This document shows positions 1 through 11,248 of a stretch of 64,000 bases of DNA, piece after piece. Source of the DNA: Brachypodium distachyon (lineage: Eukaryota; Streptophyta; Magnoliopsida; Poales; Poaceae). Made by a program: the position numbers and the translations under genes. The stretch lies in NCBI RefSeq assembly GCF_000005505.3, contig NC_016131.3, forward strand, positions 58,575,355 through 58,639,354. Reading direction: 5' to 3'. The notes beneath the pieces were generated by a model. That model searched no databases. It saw nothing but the letters and a program-made list of their open reading frames with translations, and was not told where the DNA came from. Each line of letters starts with the position of its first letter. Position 1 is the first letter of the stretch.

Positions 1-939
1 TTGCTACATGCATATATGCGCGTGTCGATCACTGGTGGACACTCGCTAGCTAGCTCCTCGGAACCTGTGATTATTATTAATAGCGTGCTAGTTGTTTATA
101 CTTAAGTTATCAAATTTTGGGAAGTGCAAAACGCTCTTTACGCATGCATGTGATTTCGATCTAAGTACTAGTACTACTACTAGAAATAAAATACTCCTTT
201 TGAATGGAGTACAATGGATCGAGTGTGAAGAACGAATAGGTGGATGAAGAAATGAAGCAAGACAAAGATACTATAGTACGGAATACTATTGTTATCGTCG
301 GATGAACTAATTGCATAATCTAATCTAATCTAATCTGATCTGACCTCATGTGGTCACTCACATGGCTTGCACGAGCGAGCTAGCAGCAGCAGCAGCTATA
401 CATGGGTGAATTGAAAGAATTAAAGAAAGGCGCCCGTGGATCCCCAAAATGGAAAGGATCGGTTCCAGCTTCCAAGCCCTGCCTCCAGGCAAGATGTAGA
501 ACGCAAAAGGCAAAAAAGCAGGCACGAGAAAGGAAAGGGAAGGGAAGGAAAATTGCAGCAGGCAAGAAAAAAAATATCAAAAATTTATTTCCCAAAACAA
601 GCAGGCACCAACTGCGGCAGCATAAAATCATCAGCTGTAGCACTCCACATATGGCCACCAAGAACAGACGGTCGATGAATGGAGCTAGCACACGGCATCC
701 GTACACGCATGGATTGGGACCGGAAGTGGCAAATTAGGACAGGCAGGAAGCCAGGAACGGCAAAGGGGTAGAGAACCATGCCCATGTATGTATCTGCTGT
801 GTGATTCAGCAGCAGCAGCAGGAGCAGGAAGAAGAAGATGAAGAATAAGAGGAAATTAAAGATACGGGGATGCATGATGTGCCATGGATATACATGGAGA
901 TAGAGATGGGGATCGAGACGGAGATATGATATGATATAC
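1..939 (-). other. Start of intron 1 of the MADS-box gene
   Basis: This is the 5' part of the long first intron; the gene runs leftward and no exon 2 (start of the I region) is visible before the edge. The intron holds a GCA-type microsatellite near 379-393 and another near 810-825, a purine-rich stretch at 500-590, and a short (AATCT)n run near 318-340. Large first introns of AP1/VRN1-type genes often carry regulatory elements, but none can be assigned here from sequence alone. Confidence 0.7.
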
Positions 940-1124
940 CTGGAGTCGGTGGCGTACTCGTAGAGCTTGCCCTTGGGGGAGAAGACGACGACGGCGACCT
1001 CGGCGTCGCAGAGGACGGAGATCTCGTGCGCCTTCTTGAGGAGCCCATTCCGGCGCTTGCTGAAGGTCACCTGCCGGTTTATCTTGTTCTCTATCCTCTT
1101 CAGCTGCACCTTCCCGCGCCCCAT
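940..1124 (-). CDS. MADS15: AP1/FUL-like MADS-box transcription factor, exon 1 only (partial)
   Basis: Exon 1 of a type II (MIKC) MADS-box gene. It encodes the whole 60-residue MADS domain, from [20 protein letters not shown] to [10 protein letters not shown], then the first two bases of the next codon. The exon is exactly 185 nt and ends at a GTATAT donor, the usual exon 1 size in this family. The residues [20 protein letters not shown] resemble rice OsMADS15 and cereal FUL2 more than VRN1/OsMADS14, which have FSTKGKLYEFSTES. The product would be a DNA-binding floral-meristem and flowering regulator that binds CArG boxes as a dimer. The I, K and C domains lie in later exons left of the window. 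Confident as an AP1/FUL-clade gene; the MADS15 assignment is from memory of these family sequences. Confidence 0.92.
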
Positions 1125-1400
1125 CCTCCCTCCAATTCCTCCTCCTCCTCGATCTAGCTACCGCTACGGCGCACACGGCGGCCGGAGTTGGGGTGGATGA
1201 AATCGGCCGCCGGTGATTGAGATGGGAACGGAAAGCTCGCAGCTTTAAAGAGGAAGGAAGGAAGGAAGGGGAGGAGACGGACGGATGGATGGCCGGGCCG
1301 GCGGTGTAATTGGATTTGGGGGAAGGCAGCAGAGCCGGAGCCAATGCGATCGAGAGAGTGCAGTGTGGTTTAGAGGGGGGCAGGATGCTGTCGAGCGCCT
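1125..1400 (-). promoter_or_regulatory. 5' leader and proximal promoter of the MADS-box gene
   Basis: The region directly upstream of the MADS-box ATG. It contains a CTTTAAAG motif near 1243-1250, a (GGAA)n run near 1251-1270 and an ATTGG (CCAAT-type) motif near 1400. No perfect CC(A/T)6GG CArG box was seen. The transcription start cannot be placed. Confidence 0.35.
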
Positions 1401-2249
1401 ATTGGCTGAGAGGACAGACCGGTGGGCCCGGTTGCTCAGTGTCTCTCTCTCTCTTGCTGCTCCAGTGCCATGTGTGATGTGTCTGCGCCACCTCGTACGG
1501 TCGAACCCATACTCTCTCTGCCTTTTTCTTTAATTTCTTTGATTTTTTCCTTCGTAAAAAAATCGTATGGGGCTCTGGAGGTGTGTCTTTGCCTCCTTGG
1601 CTCATCTTCCTGCCCCCTAGACAGCTGGGACCTGCCTCCTTGAGAGACAATTTTCGCCCTTTTCTTATAGATAGAAGAAGAAGAACAGGGAGTACATACA
1701 TAAACATACGTATACGATGGTGTATACGATGAATATCTTACGATTTTGAATGCTTTGTGTACGTACAACATCGTACCTCCAACTTGTGGTGGGATAACGT
1801 ATAATTCCGCCGATGAGTCCGCCACCGCCGACTGGTCCGACCTCCTCGAGGACGCCGCGCAGATCAGGCCTTGTCGTCCTCCTCCTCGACGGCACCCACC
1901 ACACTCACACACCATCTCCAGCGCCGTCGGATCCTGAGCGTACCATCACCGCCGACCGGGTCTTCGATGGAGGGCGGCAGCGGCGGATCGGTGTATGTAG
2001 GTTCTGGATAGGGACGAGGATGCCCTAGGTATTATGAATCTGATTTGGCCTAGGTAGATGCCCGAGATAAGGATTCTCTGTACCAAAAACTGCATAATCG
2101 AGTGTTGCATTTGGCGCGACAGCACGAGAAGAAAACGGCTCCCCAAAGTGCATAGCATTTTCAAAACATACACAAGTAATATTTTTGCATCTTAGAGAAA
2201 ATAGTGCTCAAAATAACCATTTCACTAAGCACTAAATTGTACAGTAGTA

Positions 2250-2316
2250 TTCCTTCCGATACATAACAAGTGTCTCATACTCCGTACAAATTTGACTTAG
2301 TATGGATCGGAGAGAG
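2250..2316. mobile_element. Degenerate Stowaway-type MITE (internally deleted)
   Basis: The ends TTCCTTCCGATACATAACAA and GGATCGGAGAGAG are imperfect inverted repeats of the CTCCCTCCGATCCATAA family, which is also found intact at 40.9 and 41.2 kb. TA dinucleotides flank both sides (2248-2249 and 2317-2318), as expected for Stowaway target duplication. At 67 bp it is shorter than the intact 93 bp copies. Confidence 0.6.
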
Positions 2317-2381
2317 TAGTCAGAAATACTTTTTCAATGGGTTTCACTATTGACCCACAGAAAATATCAAAATCAATAACA

Positions 2382-2405
2382 CCCCCCGCCCCCCCCCCCC
2401 CCCCC
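2382..2405. repeat. Poly-C tract
   Basis: Six C, one G, then seventeen C in a row. This is a low-complexity run likely to vary in length between individuals and assemblies. Confidence 0.9.
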
Positions 2406-5400
2406 GTTTCGGTATACTTCTCCCTTAGAACATGGTATGTGCTGGCAAATGTTTCAGTATTAATCCACAGAAAAACAATACCAAGAATATTGGCAAGATC
2501 AAATTTTTTTGCGCAAAAGATCAAATTGATACTAGTACTTGGTTACTGCCATATTTGAAGATAATCATTACTAGGCAAATATATGTCGAAAAGAGTAATG
2601 ATTATTGTTGGGCAAAAAGCATCTCCAAATCACGATCGACCTCCATATTTGAAGAGCCTCCACATTATTCTCATCGTCTATATTTGGCTACTGCATGCCC
2701 GAGAGCAGCCAGTTAAAATTCAGATAGTGAAACGTACATAGAAGGTGAAATATGAACAAATATGGATTTATTCTTAAAGATGCTAGTCAACTTTGGTAGT
2801 CAAATGTTTAGTATGTGAAAATATGGCTAGTACATGGTATCGCTAATTAAGCGGCGTGCTGCGTGCGTGCAGTCCCAGGTCGACAGCGCGGCGGCACCAT
2901 TTCTCGATGTGTTGCACGTCAGATTCACGCCTACAGTTGCCGCGTACCACAAAAACATATAATCACATGTCTTTATTTATTTTTCTGCTCTCTGGCTGGC
3001 TGCCCAGTACAATACATCCCCATCCGTATCGATCCTAGCTCGCTATTGGAGACTACTATAGTATTTCACTAGCATCAAAACGTGACAAATTGATATATAC
3101 GTGTGTGTATATTAATTTCCTGGAAAGAAAATGCTCAACCCGTCTCTAAATATTTAGGAAATGCAACTCTTTAATTTTAGCCCCCTCACATTTCCAATAT
3201 AATCCATTTTAGCTGATGAGGTAGTGGCCTCGAAGATCACACCCCTTCTTTAATTTTAGCAAAAGGAGCATGCAGTACACGCGTACTCTTTTTAGCCAAG
3301 ACTCGGCTTGAGGTACTACAATTACTAGCCAGTACGTGTACCAGTGACGTGCATATACAAAAGCATGAACTCCTATGCATATATGGGCATTGATGGAGAG
3401 AAATCTTGCCACAAACAAGAGGAGACAATGCACGAAATTTGATATGTTATAGAATGGACCGGGAGGGACGACGTGGATGGACTGATGGACACCAAAGGAG
3501 GCCTTGATCGAGACTGGACAACATATACATGTACAGACACACACATATATGTGTGTGTGGTGCTCAGCTGGCTAGTCATCACTCAAAAATGACCAAACCT
3601 ACCAACCTAGGTGCTATATACATATATGCTAGCATGCATCGCACATATGTATATAGTTCGGGGAACTTTTCTCATCAGACAGAGAAGAAGTTTTGCAAAA
3701 CTAAAGTGAGGCAACAAATTTACTGATACAAAAAAATTAGTGTTTTTTTTACACAAGTCGCAAAACTATCTTTCTGAGACTTGTAATTAATGATTGGCAG
3801 ACTTGCATTGGTTGCACTTACTGGACAGTTGGAACCGTTTTTTTGCGCAAAGGGCAGTTAGAACCCGAGACCGAGAGGCTTGAAATCAAGTGAGGCGGTT
3901 TTCACCCATGGCGTCTGCAGCGGGATCATTGTTACTAAACAAGTTTCTATCGTCCGTAGGAGTTGGAAAATGATATTATGATTATGAAAAAAAAATGGAG
4001 AAAGAATTTTCGCAAAAAAAATACGGTTCTCTTGTCCGTTTTCTCCTATATTAAGGTTATTCAAAGTTTGGTTTATTAATTCTTCGATCAATCTTACGTA
4101 CTCTACTATATTATATCGCACCGGCGGATCCATGTTGTGTTTTGCGCCGCTGTGGGTTATGATATTAATCTAGTCTTTTCAACCAGCTTTTACCTATTGA
4201 ATGATCATTTGGCTAGCCATTTTTCAAATTAATTTGTGACTAGTATTTCGTCGTAATAGATTATCAAATAAGTTTATAGCATAGAACATTGTTTGCTTAT
4301 TCAGCAACACCAAACTGATCCTGAAATGATGATAAATATAATATGTACAATGGGTAATGAGGTTGGTTGAGTAAATTAGTCTCATCTCTCATTAATTAGA
4401 ATATATAGCATCAGCTTAATTAAGCACATCATCGCGTTTCTATGCTCAACTCGAGATAGCATAGTAAATCATCACGTTTCATTGACTAATTTAAGCACTT
4501 GATGGTAACACATTGTTCATTTGAAATCAAATTAATAGGGTACGTACAGAGAACCTGGGCCCATGTGATTAATTGAGGAGACGATATTGACGGGGTTGTG
4601 TGGTGCAGATGGATGATCTAATTGTGAGGTTGTTATCACCCACTAATGGAAGAGTAGACGGCTTTCTTTTCTAGGGACAGCGATTCAACAGATGAAGAAT
4701 CCACCAAGTTGCTGTGCAAATCTGGGAGAGGCGCTCCAGACGGGACAGGCAAATTTCTTGGTCACAATATAACAAGATAGTAATTCCTGCATATTTTAGA
4801 TGTGAACCTTCGACACGCAACTTGCTTGATTTTACTAATTTTTCCGTTAAATCTCTTTTCTATATATGTTTTTTCCCGAAAAGAATGGTTAACACCTCCG
4901 ACCTCCGCATCATTATTAGCAAAAAGTGTGCATACCAATCATCAAGGATAGAGAAATTTTCTGCAAAAGAGAAAAACAAGTTATACAAGGTCGAGTACAT
5001 GTTTTGCAAGACGTAGGTACCTCGTCTATTTCGGAATTATTGGGTGCAATGGTAATACTGTACAATAATTAATGGATAAGAACTGCAGTACGTAAACAGG
5101 GATAAGAAATCCCTGGAGATTCTTTGCGAGGCCCCTCCTAAAATTACCATCCTGCTTTGATGCGAAATGTTTGTTTTTCTACTCTGGCAATGCACTTTTG
5201 TTGATGTTTTTCTATATATACTGAGCTAGGCCACACCGTTATGAAAGGATTGACCTTTTTTTTTCCAGGACGCAGGCAGTCGGAAGGAGTTCCCTGCATT
5301 TTTATCACATACAAAGAGAGCTACCCCAACTAATTCGGAAAATCCGGGTGAAAACCAGATAGTACTATTTGATTTTCACTCGGCGACAATTATACAAGTG

Positions 5401-6760
5401 CTGTGGATATATAAAGGGCACGAAAACTTAAAACAAAACCGCGTTCCATCAAACCGTATTAATCCACAGAATTGAACCACAGAATTATGTGGGAGGGAGG
5501 TGGGGGGCGAGGGGTGAAAGGGGGAACTTGTGTCTTGGTAGGAATCAAAGGCATTCTTGGTCATGTCTCCATGGGAGAGACCATGACCCATGTGCGTGAG
5601 ATATGATCCATCGACGCGTCTCTTCCTCGTACGGTCGAACGAACCGCATATCACAAAAGCAATCCCCCCCCTCTCTCTCTGCAGCACGTCCTTGATTTTT
5701 TCTTCTTCTCTTGTATGCTGCCAGGCCAGCAGGGCACGAAGATCGATGCGGGTGAATATAAAGATCTGGCCGGCAGGTGTTGCATGGTTTGTTTACTGCA
5801 TATATATATCTATGCAGTGCGCGGGCGGCAGGCGTACGCTGCAGCGGGAGCTCGACACACATCCAATGCAACGTACGCTGTGTAGGTGACCCCTGTTGCA
5901 CTCCAGAGTCCAGACTGCTGCAGGCATCTTAATTAACAGTCAAACCTCTCAGGCCCCAGCTAGAGCTCCGTCGTTGGCTGCTCCTGCTAGATCTTCCCAG
6001 ATCGAGACCAGGGAGAACAAGGTTTTTTTCTTTTTGGCTAGAAGGGAGCAAGATTGATCAAGTACAATAATTCGATAAGGGTGGTTGATGCCAAGTTACT
6101 ATAAGATTATATTTTGCTTGGTTGAAGAAGATAGAAGAGAAAAGGATCTGGTATCGCAACTAATTTTCTTGCGATCCACTCTCCCGCATTCCGCCGGTAC
6201 AAACCTAATATATCTGACAAGCACATGCGCTCGGATCAATACACTAAATGTAAATAAAATATTGTGGGTGCATGACTCGACCCACTAGGGTTCAAATCCT
6301 GGTGCTCACGATTACTCAAAAATAAAATCAGGGTGCTCCCTTTTTTCCGAAATAAATAAATTAATGTGCATAAAACGTCAATTTTATGTCTATCATATGC
6401 GTACTGTGCGTGACGATAAGATGAGACGTGTTGATCGATCTCAGCCGCACGCACAGAGCTATAGCTAGCTAGCTTTCTTGGGACAGCGATGGAAAACTGC
6501 GAGCTAGTCAATTAAGTTGCTGTGTTGCAGATCTAGTTGGATTAACACAATTATCTTAGCCCGAAATGTGGATGGAAATGCCTGCAACGCTGTCGATCGT
6601 TGCATGCAGCAACGGTGCTGCAAGCTAGAGCTAGATTTGTCTGAAGAGAGACAAGACTAGTACTGCATGATCATCCACGAAAAAATGGCTACATATATAA
6701 TTATTTTTTATTAATTAATTCTCGAGCGTATGTTCATATGTACTGTGTTTTAAAAAGACA

Positions 6761-6812
6761 TAACTAGTCAGGGTTTCAAAGTAATTTAACTAGTCAGGGT
6801 TTCAAAGTAATT
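6761..6812. repeat. 26-bp perfect direct duplication
   Basis: Two adjacent identical 26-bp units starting TAACTAGTCAGGG, at 6761-6786 and 6787-6812. It looks like a recent slippage or repair duplication in intergenic DNA. Confidence 0.9.
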
Positions 6813-9539
6813 CTGACCAGACCCATTTTTGTCCAAAACATCGACCTCTTGTGAACTGATGGAAGGTAGTATGTTTTGGATGCACTCAAAAAAGGGGAAA
6901 GAGAAGGAGTATGTTTGGCTAAAATTAATTCCAAAGGTCTCTCTCGGTGAAGCAGGGAATGGCTCCACATGTACCTTCCTAGCTTTGTGGTGATAAGATT
7001 GGATTCCGACAATGCACGAACTATAGATGGATTCCCTACGTACACACACCACCAACTATATATTCCCCTTTTTTTTCCTTTTCTTTTGCCAAATTATCTA
7101 TGTATCTCCTCCCACTTCACATAACTTAAAAGACATGAGACTCGGCTAACCGATGGAATGGAATGAATTTCGCAAGATTCTACATGAACAACTGAGCGTA
7201 TGTGTATGCTCTCTTTCTAGTCTTAAAAAACATATGTGACATAGTGTTGGTGAAAGTAATTTTTTAAAATTTTCCTAGCAATATTTTGTTTCGACCAGTC
7301 AATATAATACGTATGTAGATTTATTTTGATAAAACAATTTCATGTATAATAACTGTGTTCATGTCAAAATTATTATCATATACAGAAAAAAAATTAACTG
7401 CCAATATCTGGGATTGATATAAAGTTTTCCAAGAGTAGAGGGAGTAATTCTTGCGTTCCAATATCGTAACTGTGAGATTCCTTCGCGGAGACAAATCCGA
7501 GATATGATTCGCGAACCCTAATCGCAAAAATGCCGCCTAACAGTATGATATTCCTGGATAACAGCCCGGACTGCACTGCACCCCAAGATAGATGGACCGA
7601 TGGAGATATTTGACAGTACCAAACTAAGTTATCCTTGTAGCTAGCTAGGTACGTACGTATAAATATTCTTCCTTTTTTCAGCCATGCTTTTTGTTAATTA
7701 TCCGATTCATGTTGCCCAGCCAGCTAGAAAGCAAAGGGAGAGAGCACCTGGATAATATATATGGATTGATTCTTTGCTTGGTAAAAGGGGATATGTACAA
7801 GCTCTAGTTAACAGCTATATATGTATCTATCTATCCTATCATCTCCTGGATGCATGATAACCACTATCAGCTAGCAAACTGATGCTGACAACCTTTCGAA
7901 ATCATGTCTGCCTGCCTGCCTGCCTTTGGGCTCCATCCAAAGGCTTTGCATGAATGCATGCCCTAGCTACCTTGGTGGCAAAAAGCTACACGAATATTTG
8001 GGGGACATGATGATGATATCTTCAGGCTGCACGCCATGACTATGTGGAGTGTGTAGTGGTAAGTTGTTCAGATTCAGCTTTGGTTAACATGCAACGGCAA
8101 ATTTGGCGACGCAAGTGATCCCGATGTTACGGAAAGCATATGTAACTTCATCCACCGAGAGGTTTATATCCTGGTATTCACAATCACCCACCAGGGGTAT
8201 GTTTAGTAATTAGTAGGACTAATTATCGTGGCATGTAAGTGTGATTAGGGATGCGGTGAGTGTCTTCCTTGTATGTTCATATTTAGTGAAAATTTCTCCA
8301 AATTTCCCATTTTAAAAACTATAAATGGACAAACTTTACCCCATTTAGGATTTCGGCCCTCATGACAGTATAGTCTCACCCGTTGGGAGGGCACGTCGAG
8401 TGGGCAAGGAAAGGATGCGCAGTGCACCCGACTGGATTTAGCAGAACCAACGCTCTTGAGTCGGTCTCACACCCATCTCTTTTTAGCGTTCACGGGGATC
8501 GATTTGGGCGAATGGGAGAGTCGAGGCGAGCAGCTGATAGTGCACGATGCTACCGAGAGATATCATCGGGTGTTCCCGGGGATAGAGTACACACTATGTA
8601 TGAAAAGCGTCACCCTTTGCTTCCATGACATGGAGACCGTCATATCATCATATCGGTCCAACCCTTATAGAGGGCAAGACGTACTTGTTCAAAACTATCT
8701 TAAATTGGGTAAACACTATTCAATTTTTCTTAAACTAAACTATATATTTAGATAAATCATCACTAAACGGGTTAAAAGGTGTGCCATGAAGTTTGTTAGA
8801 TGAGGTAAAAAGAAATAGGACATCTGTATGGAAAATATATAGGGTGTGGCTATATCTAATTTTAAGCAAAAAACTTAATTCTATAAGTTGAAGAATCAGA
8901 GCCGTCGGATTAATACGTAGATCTCATTCAACCCATCTGTTTTCATCGTCCATTTCGAATTTTAAAACAAAATCAACTTTATCTTGATCTAAAAATAAGG
9001 CAACGTAATTATAGCAAAACCGAAATACATATGGTAATTAAAAAGTGGACTTGAGTTTGTTAGATGAGGTAAACGGTGTGCCATATATGGCCACCGTCAA
9101 AAAAATTTTGTACACGTACGTGACAGCTGACCCATGGACTCAATATGCATGCATGTGTATGCATGACCATTGACCAGTTGCGTTGACTGCACTAGCGGAG
9201 CCACCGCCAGGCGCGACGACCCCGGGCGGCTGCCCAGGCCAACCAAATACAGATGACCTGGTTGACTGTATATTTCAAGTTCAGACCATCATGTGCGTGC
9301 CTCTGCCGGTTTATATAATGTGCTGCAGACTTTGGGAAAACCGTACGTATATACGTGCATGGACAGAAAAGGAAATGAAAAGAAGTATACATACACGTAC
9401 GGAGACATACGCATGCACGCTAGCTGCTGGATCTGGACCATGCGCTGCGTACGTGGACCATGCGCTGCAGACATATATATGAGGACGTACACAAGCTGAT
9501 GTACGTACGATTTACTCAACAAAGTCGGTCTACTCCGTG

Positions 9540-9967
9540 CTCCCTCCATCCCGAAATAAGTATATACTAGTACAGTGTCCGTCCGTTGCCACGGGCTGTT
9601 AAACATAAACGCGCTACACTAACAAAGAGATCTTGAAAACTTCTTGCTACTTTAGCTAATTAGCAAAGAAGAGAAACAGTACCGATCCGGAGGCTCGTGG
9701 GGGCCACTGGAGACGCAGGGAGGCAGTGTAGCAGCGGATTTGGCGGAGGGGTGCGGATTTGAGGTCGGTCCCAGCATCTTGCGCGCGTCAGGGACTGACG
9801 AAGCGATTTTTTTTTTCAAACCCGTGGTTTGGTGAGCTGGACAGACCGATCCCCCCGGTCACCTGGGCTGGGCCCAGGCCAAAGCCCAAATCGCGCGACG
9901 GATGACGACCGACGAAGGAAACACTATTCTCTTTATTATTATATATAATATATTAGGACGGAGGGAG
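9540..9967. mobile_element. Composite element bounded by Stowaway-like ends
   Basis: The left end starts CTCCCTCCATCCCGAAATAA and the right end reads GGACGGAGGGAG before TA, so the outer bases resemble Stowaway inverted repeats. The spacing (428 bp) is larger than the usual MITE, and the inner part is unrelated to the hairpin MITEs elsewhere here. It includes the motif GTCCGTTGCCACGGG and a GC-rich stretch. It could be a nested insertion or a different element. No clean TA duplication is seen on the left. Confidence 0.35.
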
Positions 9968-10144
9968 TATATCTTCCGAAGTTTGAAACCTCCAGGCTAA
10001 TCAATTTTGGACTGAAGAGTCTGAGAATGGGATGGGTCGATCTCCACGTTACTTGATTCCATGCTTGCGTTAAAACAAGTTCCAAATTGAAGCGTTGCCG
10101 GAATCTGATATAGATAGCTTCTGGAAGACGGTGGTTTCAAGTAA

Positions 10145-10216
10145 GTCGTTGTAGTATAGTGGTAAGTATTCCCGCCTGTCACGCGGGTGACCCGGGTTCG
10201 ATCCCCGGCAACGGCG
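10145..10216 (+). tRNA. tRNA-Asp (anticodon GTC)
   Basis: A 72-nt cloverleaf. The acceptor arm GTCGTTG pairs with CAACGGC, followed by discriminator G. The D arm is GTATAGTGGTAAGTAT, which carries the A-box bases. The anticodon GTC lies at 10178-10180 in loop CTGTCAC. The T arm is GGGTTCGATCC, the B box. There is no intron and no encoded CCA, as expected for a nuclear gene. It decodes GAC/GAU. Confidence 0.97.
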
Positions 10217-10221
10217 ATAAC

Positions 10222-10226
10222 TTTTT
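10222..10226 (+). terminator. RNA polymerase III T-run terminator of tRNA-Asp
   Basis: Five T residues start six bases after the discriminator base of the tRNA, the usual Pol III termination signal. Confidence 0.8.
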
Positions 10227-11248
10227 CTGGGCTTCCAGCCAAATGGCGGGCCTGCTGTTCACTCTGGACCTGGTACTCGGCCCAAGCTTAAGAAGCTAGA
10301 AGGCCTCTCTCTCGTCCCCGGCGCCGGTGGGAAAACAAAGCACAGCACTCGCTCGATCCAACTCCAATCCACTTGGGCGTGCAGACCCCCTCAAAAAAAT
10401 AAAATATCTTGGACGTGCATTGCTTTTTCTTTTTGCCGAGCTGCGTCCGGTTCGATCCATGAGTTCTCAAATCTTGTTGATAAAGTGATTTTATACATGA
10501 GCCTTGTCCCAACCTAAGATTATATGTACATGATGGATGCCATTATAGGTTGTCATCGCAAATACCGACAGTGGACATGTATGTTTAGTTGTAGACTGTG
10601 GAGATCATCTTTGTCATTTTGGGCATTTTACTTGTGAAACTTCCCACTTTGTGCCTATGGACTGCTAAACTTGTGTATGATGCGTTTTGGTGGGGGATTC
10701 GACGTTGTTTTTTCTTTTTTCGAAAAAGAGGCTGATCTGCGTCAAAATGATGTACACATCCATTCGATGTTGTCGACTTTGGGCATGATATGTTGAATGA
10801 CTTTGCGTATGATATGTCGATATGGTCATATGGACTTTGTGTGCCGTTGACGGTATATACGAAGGCGAAAAAAAATGTGCATCTTTACTCAGCCCACTGG
10901 ACGATTGGCCCACCAATTAGCCCACACTCGTACGGCCCAAATATAATAACAAGCTAGCAGGCCTCCATCTTGGCAAAAAAAAAAAGGTAAGAAAGAAGAA
11001 GAAACAGGGCACTCGCTTGCTCGAACTCCAATACCCCGCCGCCGCCGCCACCAAATCCACCTCGCGCGCGCGCTCTGACGTGCTTGCCTGCGGGCGGTGG
11101 CGCTGCTCTTCCTGCTCCGCTCTTCTCCTCCATTCGTATCCTCGTGTCCGTATAAGCGAGGCGGTGGCGGGGCGCCGATCGATGCGCGCTCGCTCGGTGA
11201 CCTAGTGCAGTGTAGCTCGCGCGGAGGATCTCAAGAGTCTGGATCGGC
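10227..11248 (+). promoter_or_regulatory. Intergenic region and promoter of the NIF-domain gene
   Basis: No supported gene. Between about 10890 and 10940 there is a cluster of TGGGCC/GCCCA-type motifs (AGCCCACTGG, TTGGCCCACC, TTAGCCCACA, CGGCCCAA). These are site II-like elements common in promoters of plant growth and nucleolar genes. The downstream leader (about 11010-11248) is GC-rich. The function of the motifs is inferred. Confidence 0.45.

Larger units (their letters stand above)
1401..9539. other. AT-rich intergenic region, no supported gene
   Basis: About 8 kb with only short, non-homologous reading frames on either strand. It holds MITE remnants, homopolymers and small duplications, some listed separately. 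Nothing that looks like a coding exon, tRNA or hairpin miRNA precursor was recognised. It is probably upstream intergenic DNA of the MADS-box gene. Confidence 0.6.
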
